Of a DNA stretch of 64,000 bases, positions 33,401 through 47,165 are shown piece after piece. The stretch is from contig KB307246.1 of the NCBI GenBank assembly GCA_000328365.1, positions 91,359-155,358 on the forward strand, read 5' to 3'. How positions within the stretch are numbered: position 1 is the stretch's first letter; the number at the start of each line of letters is the position of its first letter. Under the pieces are notes generated by a model that ran no database searches, was not told the DNA's origin, and was given only the letters and a program-made list of their open reading frames with translations. The DNA is from Capitella teleta (lineage: Eukaryota; Annelida; Polychaeta; Capitellidae). Made by a program: the position numbers and the translations under genes.

Positions 33401-34679
33401 ATAATTATTTTGATAAATACAAACAACCTTTTGCACTAACCACAATCGTGAGTTAGATGCGTATGATTATTTAATCATAAAGGTTTTGAGTCTACATGGT
33501 CTAGACCATTGCAGGTACAAAAATCGTACATTGCTCTCAGGTAATAAAGGTTAACACTCTAATAATTTTCCTTTCCACCTTTTTTGTTAGTAGTTTAGCA
33601 TTTATTGCATTTGGTGATAATTGCTGACTTACCACCCAATACATTATGCAATTATGCGCCGTCAACAAATATTTGCTGTGTAAGGCACAACAAACTTTTT
33701 ATCTAGAATATAACACCAATATTGAATGCATATGTGATGCTAGAATACCACTCTTCAGCAACAGGGTGCCCAGTTCATACTTCCGTGTTCATTTGACCAA
33801 TCGTCACGAACATGGACACTGAATCAATGATGAGGGCGCAGACCTCGTGGGGATCTATAACAAGCTCCTCGTTAAACTGACTTTCCCAAACGACATCTCA
33901 ACATAAGGATCTCTAGAGCTAATATGGACCATTAGCCTTAACTGGTGGCCCTAATGTGAGGCTTCACCTTGAGGTTAAGGCCCTTGAAGTGTCTTCCTAA
34001 TACGAAATGTTTTCGATTAGTGTAAAGATCCTTCCTTTTTCGTTTGATTTTGTTGAACATATGAAGATAGCTCCACTGTGGTTTTAGTGATACGGGTTAC
34101 TGTCATGTAGGATCTGAGACACTGTATGCTTGGGTTATATGCCCCAAACAACCCGTTTTGGTGATTCGGGTGCCAGAACAGAAACCGGACCCAGAATTTC
34201 CCCTACTTTCATAAGCCAGGGTAACATTATTTGTGAAATTGCTTTTGTTCTGCTTCAGTCTGCAAGCACTAACTTAATTGTATGCTTGACCAATTGTAAG
34301 TTCAGCCATTGTGTAGGATGTATTTGACAAATACTTCCAAGGTTTCAAGTGAAAGAGAAATACGAAAGGGAATGCTAAATGTAGAATGTCTGAATCGAGA
34401 CTATATGTTGACGTCTTTGTTGCTTTTGGTGGAATTATGCGTCTGCTACAGCGGAAGTAAACGGGAACAAAGGAGAACAAAGGAAAACTTCTAGAATCGC
34501 GGGGCTAACAATTCAATGCAGCTATGCGTGGGATAGCAGAAATCAGAGAGCGGACCTAATGATGGTCAGCGAGAAGGAACTGACATTACATGTGCAATTA
34601 TGCATTTGGGTGTAACATTTAACATGAACATTGTGGTGACGGCTTATCATGATCTCTCGGTCCTCTAATGATAGACCCT

Positions 34680-34698
34680 CCGGCCAATCATTGGCCGG
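34680..34698. promoter_or_regulatory. Perfect 19-base palindrome with opposed CCAAT boxes
   Basis: CCGGCCAAT-C-ATTGGCCGG: nine paired bases around one C. It presents a CCAAT box on each strand, the NF-Y motif. In a gene desert, so the role is unknown. Confidence 0.5.
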
Positions 34699-35073
34699 CC
34701 TTTCAGTTCAATGTGCCTGATCTTCCTGTTTAATTACGTAACGCAGTTGATGTAGTCGGATTAGCACCTTGCTTTTAATCTGATCCAGATAAAAAGGTTA
34801 TTAGGTGCGATCGACCTTTCTTTAGGATCTTTCTTGTCTACTCGTTCGCATCGATTTAATGTTGCACGATACTGCACACAATGTCCATCAAAACATGGGT
34901 ACTAGTTCATATGTCTTTACGGCCGGAGTTGCAGTCAGGGTTATTTTATTAAAAACCAAATTACTTTGGTGGATTAATCAGGTATGTACATGTAATTGCT
35001 TCCCTGTTTCCCAGATCTGATTAAATATAATTTCGTTGACAATTAGATTACATGATTACCATATGGTAAGAAT

Positions 35074-35092
35074 AACAGCTGCAGCAGCTGTT
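35074..35092. promoter_or_regulatory. Palindrome with two CAGCTG E-boxes
   Basis: AACAGCTG-CAG-CAGCTGTT: two E-boxes (35076-35081 and 35085-35090), the core site of bHLH factors, in perfect mirror arrangement. No nearby start site is known. Confidence 0.4.
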
Positions 35093-36114
35093 TCAGCTTG
35101 AGAATCACACACACACAGTTCGTGACAAGCATAGAAGTTTCATTCTGAGAGCATTTTCATCATTAGCCCCAATTAACATCCCAATCAATAATATTGCAAA
35201 TCTGAATACATTTCTTAAGATTACAACCTAGGCAGATGTCATATATTGGGTTCTTGTGTATCTAAATATATCAGTTGTCACTATGTAACGAGCTAACGTA
35301 GTGATGTACCCATGCAATTGCGTACCGTGAATCTGCAACAAAACAGTTCAATGACCTTCGGTTGTAATACGCCCTTCTTTGATCTCACATGATTCATATA
35401 CAAATAACGCTGAAAAAAAAAGCCTTGCCTTTATGCTTTTTATTCACACCTGTCATCAACAAACCGTGCAGATACGTTCTTTTTCTTTGAAAAGGATATC
35501 AGCAAACGTTCGATTTCATCTCAACGGTTTCACCAACAATTAATTATTGTCATGACCTGAGAGGTGGTCCAATATGTGCACCAATTTTCAGTGTTTTCAT
35601 CAAAACTAAATACTACGACCCCTGTTTCGAATCGAGGACAAACACCTCGTTAATATGCTGACATCTTATTGACTTCCGGAGAGGATCTTAAAATGGGAAT
35701 CTTGAGCGATAGTGCAGACCATTATCGATGGCCTTCATTTCATACTTCACCTTCAGGTAATGTTTCTTGAGAAGGATTCATTTTACAGAGTTAGGTTTGT
35801 TCTCCAAAATTGGAGTATTATTTATATTCGGTTGCATAATATGTTTAGTGTATACTATGCAGACGTTGCTGATTCATGCCCGTTGATACTTTGTTTCGAG
35901 CTTAGTTTACCTATCAAACATACTTTTTAATGTATTGTGGCAATGTCAACTACATAAATATATTTCTTACTTTTGTGTAAAGTAAGGAAGCAAGGAAGAA
36001 AAAAGGGGGGATACGATAATTATGGGATACTGAACATGCGTAATAAGGATGTCGGAGAAGGTGTTAGAGGATTGTAAAAAAACAATCCCTTGAGACCCAA
36101 GAGAGTAATCCCCA

Positions 36115-36298
36115 GTGAATCATCACAGGCAGCAGATTCGTCTGAAACCATTCAACCTTTTTGCCTTATCATCCAGCCATAACACTGGGATTTCCAATGC
36201 CCCCTTTCCCATCAGCAACAAGATCCCTTATTTCACCCTTGATTTCTTCTCAAAACTAGAAAGTCATGTTTCCAGGAAATATCCTCGTGTGTTTAAGC
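36115..36298 (+). repeat. Duplicated 0.18-kb segment, copy 1
   Basis: Matches 37520-37702 at about 85-90% by eye. Both copies are open in the same frame, with shared peptide parts RLKPFNLFALS, SHNTGISNAPFPISNKI and FTLD. No start context or splice sites are obvious. Could be a decayed exon pair, a non-coding element or an unknown repeat. Confidence 0.65.
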
Positions 36299-37519
36299 AA
36301 TTATGAATGCAGAGTGCGAACAAATACTGAGCTTTTCCAGATTCATTGCTGTATATTGTTGTTACTCTAAGTATAGCAAAAGGGGCATAGTATATGAATA
36401 TTGCGTATGTTGCATGCAATATGAAGAACATTAAAACCATTTATAAGGGACAGGTGGATTCAGTGTCAATAAAACATTATGGTACAAGGATTAAGTACAC
36501 TGCCCTTGAGCTCACCAACCCATTGAAAAAATCTAAGAACCCGATGATCCGCCATCGGTAAAAAACTTCTGTCTGGTGTACATCAAAAAGATGGCTCTTG
36601 GCCCTAACAGTATAACTCCTAAGGGTATCCGTTTGTTGACCTTTCACCTGGAAGCGTCACAGGGTCAGGCTTAGATATGCAATAGAGTGATTGACAAGAG
36701 ATTGGCGTCGTGAGTATTTATGATCATGCACCCTGGGTCATTAAGTGCGGGGCGGCCTCTTCTTATGGTCATTGGTACTGCTCATTAGAAGCGATTAGAG
36801 GTTAATGCATTTCAGGTGTAAGTATTTTCACATGATGAAATTGCATTGTATATAAGAAAGTTAGTATATGTATATGCATATGCTAATGTAGCAAATTGTG
36901 TTAACACCTCAACAAGATTCAACAGTGATTAATATTATATCACTACTCTGAATTGATGTCATATGCCAAATATAGAGGATGCAAAATTACACAACAAGCG
37001 CCTCGTTTAGCAGACTCCACATCGACTACCTGACAAAACATCAGTTTGCATAATTCCAGGGTTACTGGGAATCGAATGACCTCCACATAACGATGCTGCA
37101 GTTGGCTGTGTTTTTGAAGAAGAAATACACCATCATGGTAGTTTTGAAGAACTATGAAATCCGGTGCTTTTGTTGTAGTGAGACAAAGCCAATAATACAC
37201 TTTGAACAATCAACACCAACTAATTGAATGGAGGGGAAGGTAGCTAATTATCAGCATAAAAGGGGCATGAGTAGAAATAATATTATGCAAAAATGGACAA
37301 TTGTGTAGTGAAAATGGCATGATATTTATCAAACAACACTTGACAGCACGTATTTAGCAACACTTGTTATAATAATTGATGAATCGTACAACACAAGTGG
37401 ATTAAGTAGTTACAAGTGGAATAAGCCTCAAACAGAGATTAATAGCATGGATTAGCAATTATAAGCACAGACATCCAGCCTATGCAAAAGTATAAAATTC
37501 CCGTTGGACCCAAATCCCT

Positions 37520-37702
37520 AGTGAATCATTACAGGCTGCAGTTTCGTCTGAAGCCATTCAACCTCTTCGCCTTATCAACCAGCCATAACACTGGGATCTC
37601 CAATGCCCCCTTTCCCATCAGCAATAAGATCCTTTATTTCACCCTTGATTTGCTCTCAAAGCCAGATAGTCATGTTCCCAGAAAATATACTCGGGTGTTT
37701 CG
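37520..37702 (+). repeat. Duplicated 0.18-kb segment, copy 2
   Basis: Second copy of the 36115-36298 block, about 1.4 kb downstream and in the same orientation. Its frame remains open (FRLKPFNLFALSTSHNTG), and the open frame extends beyond the repeat to about 37784. Confidence 0.65.
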
Positions 37703-37784
37703 TTTCTTTGTCAACATGGATGAAGATCGTTTGAAGATATCAACACGATTCCGCTTGAATGGTGAGCAGTGTTTACAAAGATGA

Positions 37785-40700
37785 TATTGCAAAGATGTCC
37801 TTTGGTCCATGTGGAAGAGTTGGTGGTATAAAACTGATGTGATCATCGTAAGGATTGGTCGATATTACATTAATAGCATTAATGGCAGTAATACATTTGT
37901 GGTTTGGAACATTACGATATAAAAAAGAAGAGTAGTTTCTGGCAGAGGCAACGAATATCTGCATGGATAATCTAGCGTCACTGTTTTGCCAGAGAGGCTT
38001 GTATTTATGAATTTCATGCAAATCTATGCAATTCGTAGTTATGCGAAATAGCTAGCCTTTTTCAAAATGCTTCGAAATGAGTATTGATACCATATTTTGG
38101 ATAATTATATGGAAAGACAAATATACTTAATACAAATCTATATCTATAATCTATAGTTACGCTATATAACCCTTCGTGAGATAAATGCATGAATGCATCA
38201 TAAATCACCTGTATTTAAGGAAGCTAATTAATATCCTATTTAACCAGCTAATTGGCAATCCTTTGCTGCTGACATGCAATGTCATCAACAAATAGTCTCA
38301 CGAATGACTTCGATTGTAAGATATCTCCGGCATGGGGAGTATGCCGCATATCAATCTCTCTCCTCTATGGAATTATGTCAGGCACGCAGAAAGGTGTTAA
38401 AATATTGACAGTTGTCATAAATAATGAAATCGACGAGTTTTAGCCACTTTTACCCTTTTATTCGCCCTCACGAATTTTTTGGACTGTCACAATAAAGGTG
38501 ACAATTATTAATCAACCTAAAATGGGGTTTTGGTGGGTAACTGTATAAATAACATAAGCAATAACGTGGTAGTCGTGAGGGACATGAATTACACCGACCA
38601 AAACAACCCATCCGGATTGTTCTCAACAACAGTAATTCATTTCTGCACAGACCATTTTCACACAGGAAACCCATCAAAACAATAGCCACATTAACCTTGC
38701 TCACAAATTGAAATAACAAAACCTCGCTTAAAGCAGCAATGGAATAACAAGGGAACAATGCTGAATTATCGCTCGCTAAAAGTAACGCCCTGGTATGAAT
38801 TATGACACTAAGTGAACGCCCCTTTGCAGCAGCTGCCTGGACCTCCTATGCTGCCATGGAAGGAAGGCTTATGCAACAAACCCCTTGAGAACCCTGGATT
38901 TCATAACACTCATTAGAGTGCCTAATGATTGTCTATTTTTAGAGTTAACGTCATTTAGGATCAATTACACCCTCCACAGTCATCTCCCGCTTGTAATAAA
39001 TTTGGAGGGATTTACGGTCTTCTGTTTTGATTGTAATTAATTTCTGATGATTGGGGTAACGGGATTCACTTCAGTGCTGCCACCCTAGCATGGAGAGTCA
39101 TCAAGAGAAACATTCAGTGAATAGTTGCAGTTAGCTCAGTTCCTTCCACTTACAGTGTAACAATGCAGAGACAAATATATGTATAGTCCCATGATCTAAA
39201 TGGAACCCATGCAGCAATATATCACACCAATTAGATTAAATCTCACTTCAAAGGTAAGTTAGACTGACATGGGCACATACCGTACCTGACATTCTTCCTG
39301 CCACTGATTGGAGCCCCATAAACTTTATTAGTCTGTTTCGGTTCCGTCAGAATTAGCTTCGCAGCCTGCATTTCATGGCTTCATTTAAGCGCATTTTTAT
39401 AACTCAGTTAGCAGATTTCTCACACCTGTTTCCTGGGATCAAAACATTCGCACCTGGATGACCTGACGTCAGGACGCTAAGGTCAACGAATGCCAGCTTA
39501 CTCAACTTACTTTTAGTCGGGTGAACTCTTCTGGATTTAATTTTGTGAAATCGTCTCACCATATTTCGGAGCAGCTCCTCGTGCCGTTTCAATGCAATGA
39601 GATACTTTATTACCAACAACTGAATTAGTTTCCCTGATCAAGAAATACCTCAAGAGAACTAAGCACTTGAGAGTTGGCGCCGTGCCAGGCATAGAGAAAA
39701 GTGGACCTTACATTGAGGTACTCTAAAACGTGAATGAGTACCTCTGTAAGAACAAAGAGAGCGGTGCAATTTGCCCAGCTGAAAGCTTAAGTGTTCGGAT
39801 GCATTACTCTGCCCTCTTGCATTTTCCGAAAAATTTTGGAAGGAATTATGAGCACAGTACATATACATTGAGTGTTCGTAACCATGAGCTAAAATCCTAG
39901 TAAATAGAGGTATTTCGCAATGGTTTTGACTACTGGCATTCAATGCTGGTATTCTTGGCTTTCTTCTTTGATTTTGAAATATAAATTGTTTTCACGGTAC
40001 GATGTAATTAAATTACACGGTTTAAATACGTGTTGACAACAACGTGGTTAACGTTTTGGTTATATTTTTTGTCTCCTCTGTTCTTCTCATTTGCTTTCAA
40101 TGAAATTTCCATATATCTGTATGTTATAATTATTAGTTAAGCAATCAACAAAGATAAGCACCTATGATAAATATCAGTGTTTTATTATGAATGAACAATT
40201 GGTATAATGCAAATGATTGATACATACATAAATATATGCAAATACGTTCAGTGCATCTAACAGTAACATAAATGAGTCTTGTTTATCACAATCGAATGCT
40301 AGAACTAATCTCGTTTTAATTGCTATACTTCAGTTCACACTGGTTGAAATAGGACCTGGGATATGTCAAGAAAACAGTCAAGGAAAACTGCCGAATGGGA
40401 AGAATTGTACGTCCTCTTAAATGACTGAAACTCTGTGATATGGCTCTGACAATTAGTTCTAATTATTGTGTAACATGCAATAATGACACCACGGTAGACA
40501 CTGTGCCGCTTATATCATCTTCTAGAGGTGCACGTTTAGAGCAGTACAATGATGAAACAATGGGTGAGTTGAATATAATCATAAATTACCCAGTATATCA
40601 GTTAGTCAGTCAGTTAGTAAATTAGTCGATCAGTCGGTCGGGCAAATTAAATGTCGTTCATTTATCAATTATTGATCCAAGTAAATCATAAATTTATAAC

Positions 40701-43700
40701 AATTTCAATTTGAAATCAACCTCTGCAATGCTGAGCAGCACTAATACATTATTATTATATATACATGACAGTGTATGCAACCAATCGAGATAACGAAATG
40801 CAGCTCCAATAGTGATCAACCTTTGCATGTCATACCAAACCGGGTTGCCATGGCAAGTAATGACTATTGACCATGAACATCTATAGTAACCGATTGCTTT
40901 GATAGAATAAAAAGGACGCAACACTCGACTTACTTGAAATCAAAGTATTCGTCAACGTAGGGCTGCTATATTTGAACATTACTTCCATGGAATGTTGACC
41001 TGTCCTAATTGTTGCATAACTAGAGAATATTAGTCTGATTAAGAACTGACTAGCATTATATATATTATTATATTGTATAGAATTTATCCTTAATTAATGA
41101 TGTGGATTATATTTGGTTGTTTATCGGTTGCATAGTGAAAATAATGGGTGACATTTGTATTAACGAAATACAGAGCAATAAAGTTGAAGATCTACGCCAA
41201 ATGACATCAACTTGGTTTCTGGGTTGAACCAACTCTGGGCCTTGCTGTTGTTGTCATACCATTCATCTTTCGAACTGAAATGAGATAAACAAAATCGTGA
41301 TTATTTTTGTTGCGTGCAGCGTCATTAATTTGTGTGCAGCTCGATAGGAAAACTGTGCACGATGTCATCAATTGTTGCGTTTCTCGTTACGGAACGACGC
41401 CAGCAATTGATGTGCCATTCATTCTTATGCAGAACCTTAGCAGACTCACTGCCTCTGGGATGAATGCTTTCTTGTTATACAAGAGAACAAAATGCCGCTT
41501 TGACGACTCTTGCTTATTACTGTCTGCGTCTGTATGGAGGCGTTGTTCAGCTAAAAGAACCTGAATCCACTATTGCGGACAATTAGATTATCCGGTCTCC
41601 TGAATCACGCGCTCTCGTTCCTCTTGCGAGCGGCGGTACCAATCCGAAAGCCATCAGTGCATTATAAATATTCCGATAATAGAAAACCAGGTCAGTTCTG
41701 AGCTCTATTGAAAATCAGTGCTGGTCACAGACTATCCATAGGGCATAGGTTCTAGAATTAACACAGCGTATTGATTTAATGTGAAGGCTGAACTGAGAGG
41801 GTGAAAAGAGTTCGGAGGACAATGGTAAGAAAAGGAAGGACAAAGGACAAAGGGAAAGCCAAGGAAATCACATTTGTCAAGTAATCCAAGAGTGAAAAAG
41901 AGGAGAGAAAATGGCTAAGAGGAAATATTTGAAATTGATTTCCTGGTGTATTTGCCTCATGGTTCTGTACATTGTAAACCAAGGGCTAAGATATCCTGAC
42001 TACAAACATATCATTCTATGCCATTATATCTGCTGGAAGATGGATATAAATGTATCAAGTAAAAGATATAAAGATACATCACAGCACACTGAGAAGATGA
42101 GTGATTTGCCGATAAAGAGGTATAAAACAAGTGCCCCGGGGGTTGTAATCACGTGCACACAGGCGTGGCATTTTACCCCCCACCCCCTCCCTCCCAGGAA
42201 TGCTGGCTCTCTGTGAAACGCTATGCACCTTCAAGGCCGCCATCTTAGTTTTAGGTGATTTACTATTGAAAGGTCTCCTAGGTGGAATTATTTTGACAGT
42301 TATGCGTCCTTCTCTTTTATGGATGATACTTTCGAGGGGAAGGAGGTTGGGTAGACGAGTAATTGGTTGCTTCACGAGGAGTTGACGTGTAGCAGAGAAA
42401 AGGGTGGCAATGGCTTTGAGAGGAGAATGGTGCATTTTGGAATTGGGGTACAACTGCTCAATCAACAGCGCTGGATGACATGGTTGAGAACAATTAGGCC
42501 GCCATCGGGTGAGTTTCAGATGGCGAGGCAGTCAGATTTGTATCCAATATGATGAATAATTAGAATAAGGTAGAGTAGAATTACAATGTTATTGCGCACT
42601 GAAGTGCAGTTGGAATGATTTGGTGGTGATGTTTTCGGTCACAAAACTGGAAGGAAATGGAGGTTGGAGCGAAACAACGAAACATAAGATGATGCATGTC
42701 ATCTGAGACATAAACTTGAGAGACAGGGAAGGAATATTATAAACAAACTATGTACTGATTAGAGAAAACTAGATATGTAATGAGATAACATGATCCTTAC
42801 TTACAAATCTAGGAGCAGACACGCTAATTCGATGTGTCTTGGAAGAAGGCCGGTGCTTGTTGGCATGACATGGTAAGTGCTTGCTTTGAGATTTACAAGG
42901 GGATTACAGATGCTGTGGTGGAATCTCCAATTGATCAGTGAGAATGGAGGGATTACTAAAGAGGGGTGGTCAGCGATAGAGGCTGATATAGATTATGGTT
43001 AGTTAGAGGATGAGGGGGATGAAAGGGGCAATGGGATGTTAGAGGTTGGGGAGGAGAAGCCATAGCTGGAATACCAGGTGAATTCTGATATGAACACGAA
43101 AAGAAAAGAAGAGAGTTAATTGAGAGTAGAACCCAAGGGTATGAGATCGAACGTTGATGGAAATGAGTGTGAAACTTCAGATAAAGCAATCAACATAGAT
43201 AAAAATGTGTGAAGGGAAGATAGGGGAAATCTGCCAATTATATCTAAAAGAGAAGCGTAATTGACAGATTAAAGCTGAATGTATTCGGTGAATCAGAAGG
43301 CAGCTTTCATGAGGCCGTGAGTCAACATCTTTGATTCGGTTTGCAATTCATCGATCAATAGGTGCTCCACCCTAAGATAACAACCTAAAGGCATTTGGTA
43401 GTCTCAGCCTTTGTCTACCTGACACTGCAAAGACTGATCACTTTCAAAGCATGCAAGGTGAGCTTGGGGTGTTCCATAACGATACGTCAATAATGCATTG
43501 ATTTCAAAAGAGGGTAATATCATTGTTATGGTGAAATTCACTTCCTATCTACTTCAAATTGGAGGAAATCTTAAGATGTGATTCATGTTGAATGCTATCA
43601 AATATTCAAAGTGTTATGTTAGGAAAGCATTGGGCGCTGAATTATATGCATATGTGAGGTATATATATCATAATAATTATTCTAAGTGAATTGTGTTTGG

Positions 43701-45195
43701 AAATATCGTCGGCGTGGATCTATAACTATAGTAAATACGAAAACATCTGCTTCACATTGTCCACTGTTTACTGTAGCGAAAGCATTTGAATCGATGTTCT
43801 GCAGGAAGCAGAGACGCCCCATGGTCTCTTTGATGTTATGCCCTCACCCCTTTTTCCCTCTCTACCTCTCTCCCTCTCTGTCTTCCCCCCAGAGGCAAGA
43901 AACTCTCTCCACAACCGATTTACATCAGCTTTTAGGAGAAAATGGCACATCGCCGAGTAAGAAAGGATATGGGAGATGGCCCCCGCATTGATAAAGATGC
44001 TTGAAGCCATTAACAATCCAATACACAATACAAAAGAATGGGGAAAGACCTTGTAATATCGCTCACCGGAAACAGAGCTCTACTGGTATTATCGCTCCGT
44101 TGAAATGAGGACAAAATGGCCACACGAAAAGCATGATTGAATGTCCCTCATGCCTGGCAATGAATGGACGGCAAAAAGGTGATCTATAGTACCGATAAGC
44201 GCCGTAGGGCATTCCTACTACCTCCGAAGCCAAGAGCCAAGAGAGAGAGCATTAAATCAGAATAAGCGCCCATAGGGACCCATTGCTGGCCCTCGTGCTG
44301 CATTATCCTTCTGATTTCGGACTGTGCAAAGGTCAATCAAGGTCACGCGAAGGTTGAAGGTGAGAACAGTGACTCGTTTGATTGGCTTTGCGAATTACAG
44401 CGATGTGATGTGAATAGGAGTCGCTGACCGCTGGCGGTTAGGTGTAAGTTGGGTGGATTTTCCATGTGAATAAATGCACGGTCATTTAGGGTGTTGATAC
44501 AGGGTAAATATCTAGTGCAGTTAAGACATTACCACCGGTAGGACTAAGTAATTGGGTCCAGCATAATGTGTGTCCTTTTAATGAATGACCTGAAGCAGTG
44601 AAGGGTTACTCCCTTGTTATGCCCCACTGAGGAATCCGACCTCAGGTCAATCAGATGTTCTTACAAGGGTGTTATTCGCAATACACGTAAACCTGATTAA
44701 TTGTCTTGGATTACAGACCAAGGAGAGGTCGAGGCACTAATTATATTATGTCGCATTGTATGGGCTGCTATGAAGGAACAGCTTTATCTGGTGCGGGAAA
44801 GTTGGATACCATGGTTATGCAGAGGTTCATTTTCCAAGCAAGAATCGGAATTGACAAATGGTGTGTGATTCACTGTTGAGGAGTCTATTCACAACCTCGT
44901 TATCAACAGTTATCATGTTTGAAGAATATTATTGTTAATTTGCTATTCAGCATGGTAATAAACGATCAATACAGCGATGGGAACGATTTGGAGTTGATAT
45001 CAATGAAAACAGGAATATGGATTGCTCTCAATACAGAGAGGGCCACTGACATCAAAATGCAACATCGACGTGCTACATTGATTCTTTGACAAATCACATT
45101 TTTATCTCAACTGTGCACTATAGAAAACATCTTGGAGGGAACAACATGTGTAAATTGGAAAACAATCTGACGGTAAAAAATGAACTCAGTACCAA
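37785..45195. other. Gene desert, right part
   Basis: 7.4 kb with no supported gene. One weak exon-like frame at 40440-40565 (MALTISSNYC ... LEQYNDETMG) ends at a good donor G|gtgagt, but no partner exon was found. Should hold intronic or downstream sequence of the minus-strand gene that starts at 45543. Confidence 0.45.
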
Positions 45196-45263
45196 TTAAG
45201 GAAGTGTCAATAAATGCCATTGGATATTGATGACTGTTAATGAACATGCATTATATATCTCAC

Positions 45264-45543
45264 CCATTTCGTCGATATGATCTGACATGGACAGAGTGAC
45301 ACCAACAAGTATGAGACTCATGAGGATGAGGGTAGTGGCAATGACCATCACCAAACTCTTGATTCGTTTTTGTTTCGGAGACTGTGGCGGGTCGATCTTC
45401 TTCCTTGGAAGCACCCGAACTCTGTCCTCCGGCGTCACCCGACCCCCGCAGTCGACGGTGATGAACCCGGGATCAGTAACTGGTGTTGAATCCGCTTGGA
45501 AGGAAATGATTTCGATGTTGTCATCGTGCTCTACTGACGTCAT
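45264..45543 (-). CDS. Probable first coding exon of a single-pass membrane protein
   Basis: From ATG at 45543 the frame reads about 93 codons to a strong donor ATGG|gtgaga (exon end 45264). The N-terminal part is acidic and polar (MTSVEHDDNIEIISF), followed by a basic Pro-rich stretch (RVLPRKKIDPPQSPKQKRIK) and one membrane segment (SLVMVIATTLILMSLILVGV), then SMSDHIDEM. Basic residues just before the segment predict a type II topology with the N-terminus in the cytosol. An upstream in-frame ATG at 45567 is possible. The remaining exons must lie to the left, and none was recognised, so the first intron is long. Family unknown. Confidence 0.5.
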
Positions 45544-45835
45544 TTTCACATTCGCACATGGCTTCAATTTATGTAAATAAAATCCCTAAGTTCCATCGTA
45601 TGCACCAAATATCCTTTTTCTTCATATTGTCATTCTCCTCTGATGAAATCACAACAAAATTACAATTGACCTTTAAGTGACACAGAAATGACCTTTATGT
45701 ACCCCACCGTGGTATCTACGTTTGGTCTACCACGCGACTGCCAATATCCGTATACCAACACCTGACAACGACGTCGCCCCCTCTGCTTGTGGGCTCCAAA
45801 TCGTTCGCAAATGCCTACTATTGATTTCAGCATGA

Positions 45836-45920
45836 AGCTCTCTCTTTCTCTCTCTCTTCCTCTCCGCTCCCCTCCCTCTCGCTCCTTCCCTCTCCGCACT
45901 CTCCCTGCCTCTTCCTTGTC
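45836..45920. repeat. CT/GA-rich polypyrimidine tract
   Basis: About 85 bp of CTCTCT, CCCTCC and CTTCC runs upstream of the 45543 exon. Such tracts occur in GAGA-type promoters, but may be only a simple repeat. Confidence 0.6.
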
Positions 45921-46427
45921 TTCTTTGAATTGAAATAGTGCACTGCTCATTAATTGATGAACTTTAAGGTTCCTCGTGACAACGTAGAATATTCAAGTGC
46001 GTGTGCATATTGTGTTTCTGAATAGGGTCCCGAGTAAGTGTTTCTTCCTCGTGAAAATGTGCCTTTGCGAGCTGGGCTTCCTCCTTTGAATGTAATGGAT
46101 GTCCTCCAACAAGGCAATCATGCTCCTCGTGTCCCTATCTACAGATACTCAGATATACCATTGATTTAATATAATGCAAATGCAGTAGTGCGAGAGAACC
46201 CGTATTTGTGCACATGCTAGCGAGCACTTGAGTATATGCAGGTAACATATACACGGATGTTTGCAAGCAAGACACTTTGATGCACAGAGAGTGAAATGTG
46301 CTCTGCATCATACTTGAGATACCAAGAAAATGTGAATTGCGTAATAACAAGCAAAGCATTTAATTCAGTTGATGCACTGCCTGAGAATATTGTGGAATGT
46401 CCTCTTTCTGTTGTAGAAGATGGAGTC

Positions 46428-47165
46428 ACACATGGCAAGACTTGGGTCCCTTTAAAAGAGCGTGTATCTATTGTCACAATCAAACAAAATGTTCACGGAG
46501 CATAAAGGCACGCTCGTGAATCATCCATCTAATTGGGTGTTAATTACTAATTAGCAATAGATCTGGAAATATCAGGCGTAATTGAAATACATTTGAGCGA
46601 TGGCACACATAAATAAAAGGCGATCCGTGCATTCATTGTATTCCAAGTAAATAAAACCGCAAACAATTATCAATACATGAAATGGATATTGAATGCACGA
46701 ACCTTTCCTTGATTGTTTAGGTATACTGTTCTATGAATGCTTATCGGGTGTTTGCATCGGACCTATTTGGCGGCAAACCTTTCTTACTCTTTCACAGTTA
46801 TTGCATCACAGTGTGCGTAGCTGTAGAATGTCAATGTGTGGCATAATAATTAATCACTATCGTGTGTCGTTCTACATACCAGCTACTTTGTAAATGAGTT
46901 CCAACAGCTGGAAATGTGTCCATCGATGTTCAATCCATGAATATCCACAAACCAAATTATGCAGTGTTCAGCCACTCGTTAGATTAGGTTTGGGGTTATA
47001 ACCTTGAGCCAATCGATGACAAAATAATAGAGCAGCGCCAGCAACAAATTGCTGCAGTCTTTGGCGGAGTAAAAACGAGTGTAACGGAGCTGATGGATGC
47101 TCCATAAACCTAATTATAATGCTCCTGCATATTGGGACTTATAGTTATGCGAATTAAAAATATCA
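46428..47165 (+). repeat. Inverted duplication, left arm
   Basis: About 738 bp, from ACATGGCAAGACTTGG to a sequence ending AGTTATGCGAATTAAAAA. Its complement appears at 48272-49009, with roughly 10% differences and a few small gaps. No transposon ends or target duplication were found, and no shared long frame. Confidence 0.85.

Larger units (their letters stand above)
27406..36110. other. Gene desert, left part
   Basis: 8.7 kb of AT-rich DNA without a supported exon. The start holds T-tracts (27647-27690), perhaps a retroposon tail. Isolated frames of 60-105 codons have no coding character. Small palindromes lie at 34680 and 35074. Low repeat content compared with 1-19 kb. No RNA gene recognised. 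Confidence 0.5.

Noticed and set aside
40440-40565. First-exon-like frame ending at a good donor
   Set aside because: No signal peptide, domain or partner exon. Recorded only in the desert entry.
42079-42465. 128-codon minus-strand frame
   Set aside because: No domain, poor start context and no splice sites. Probably chance.
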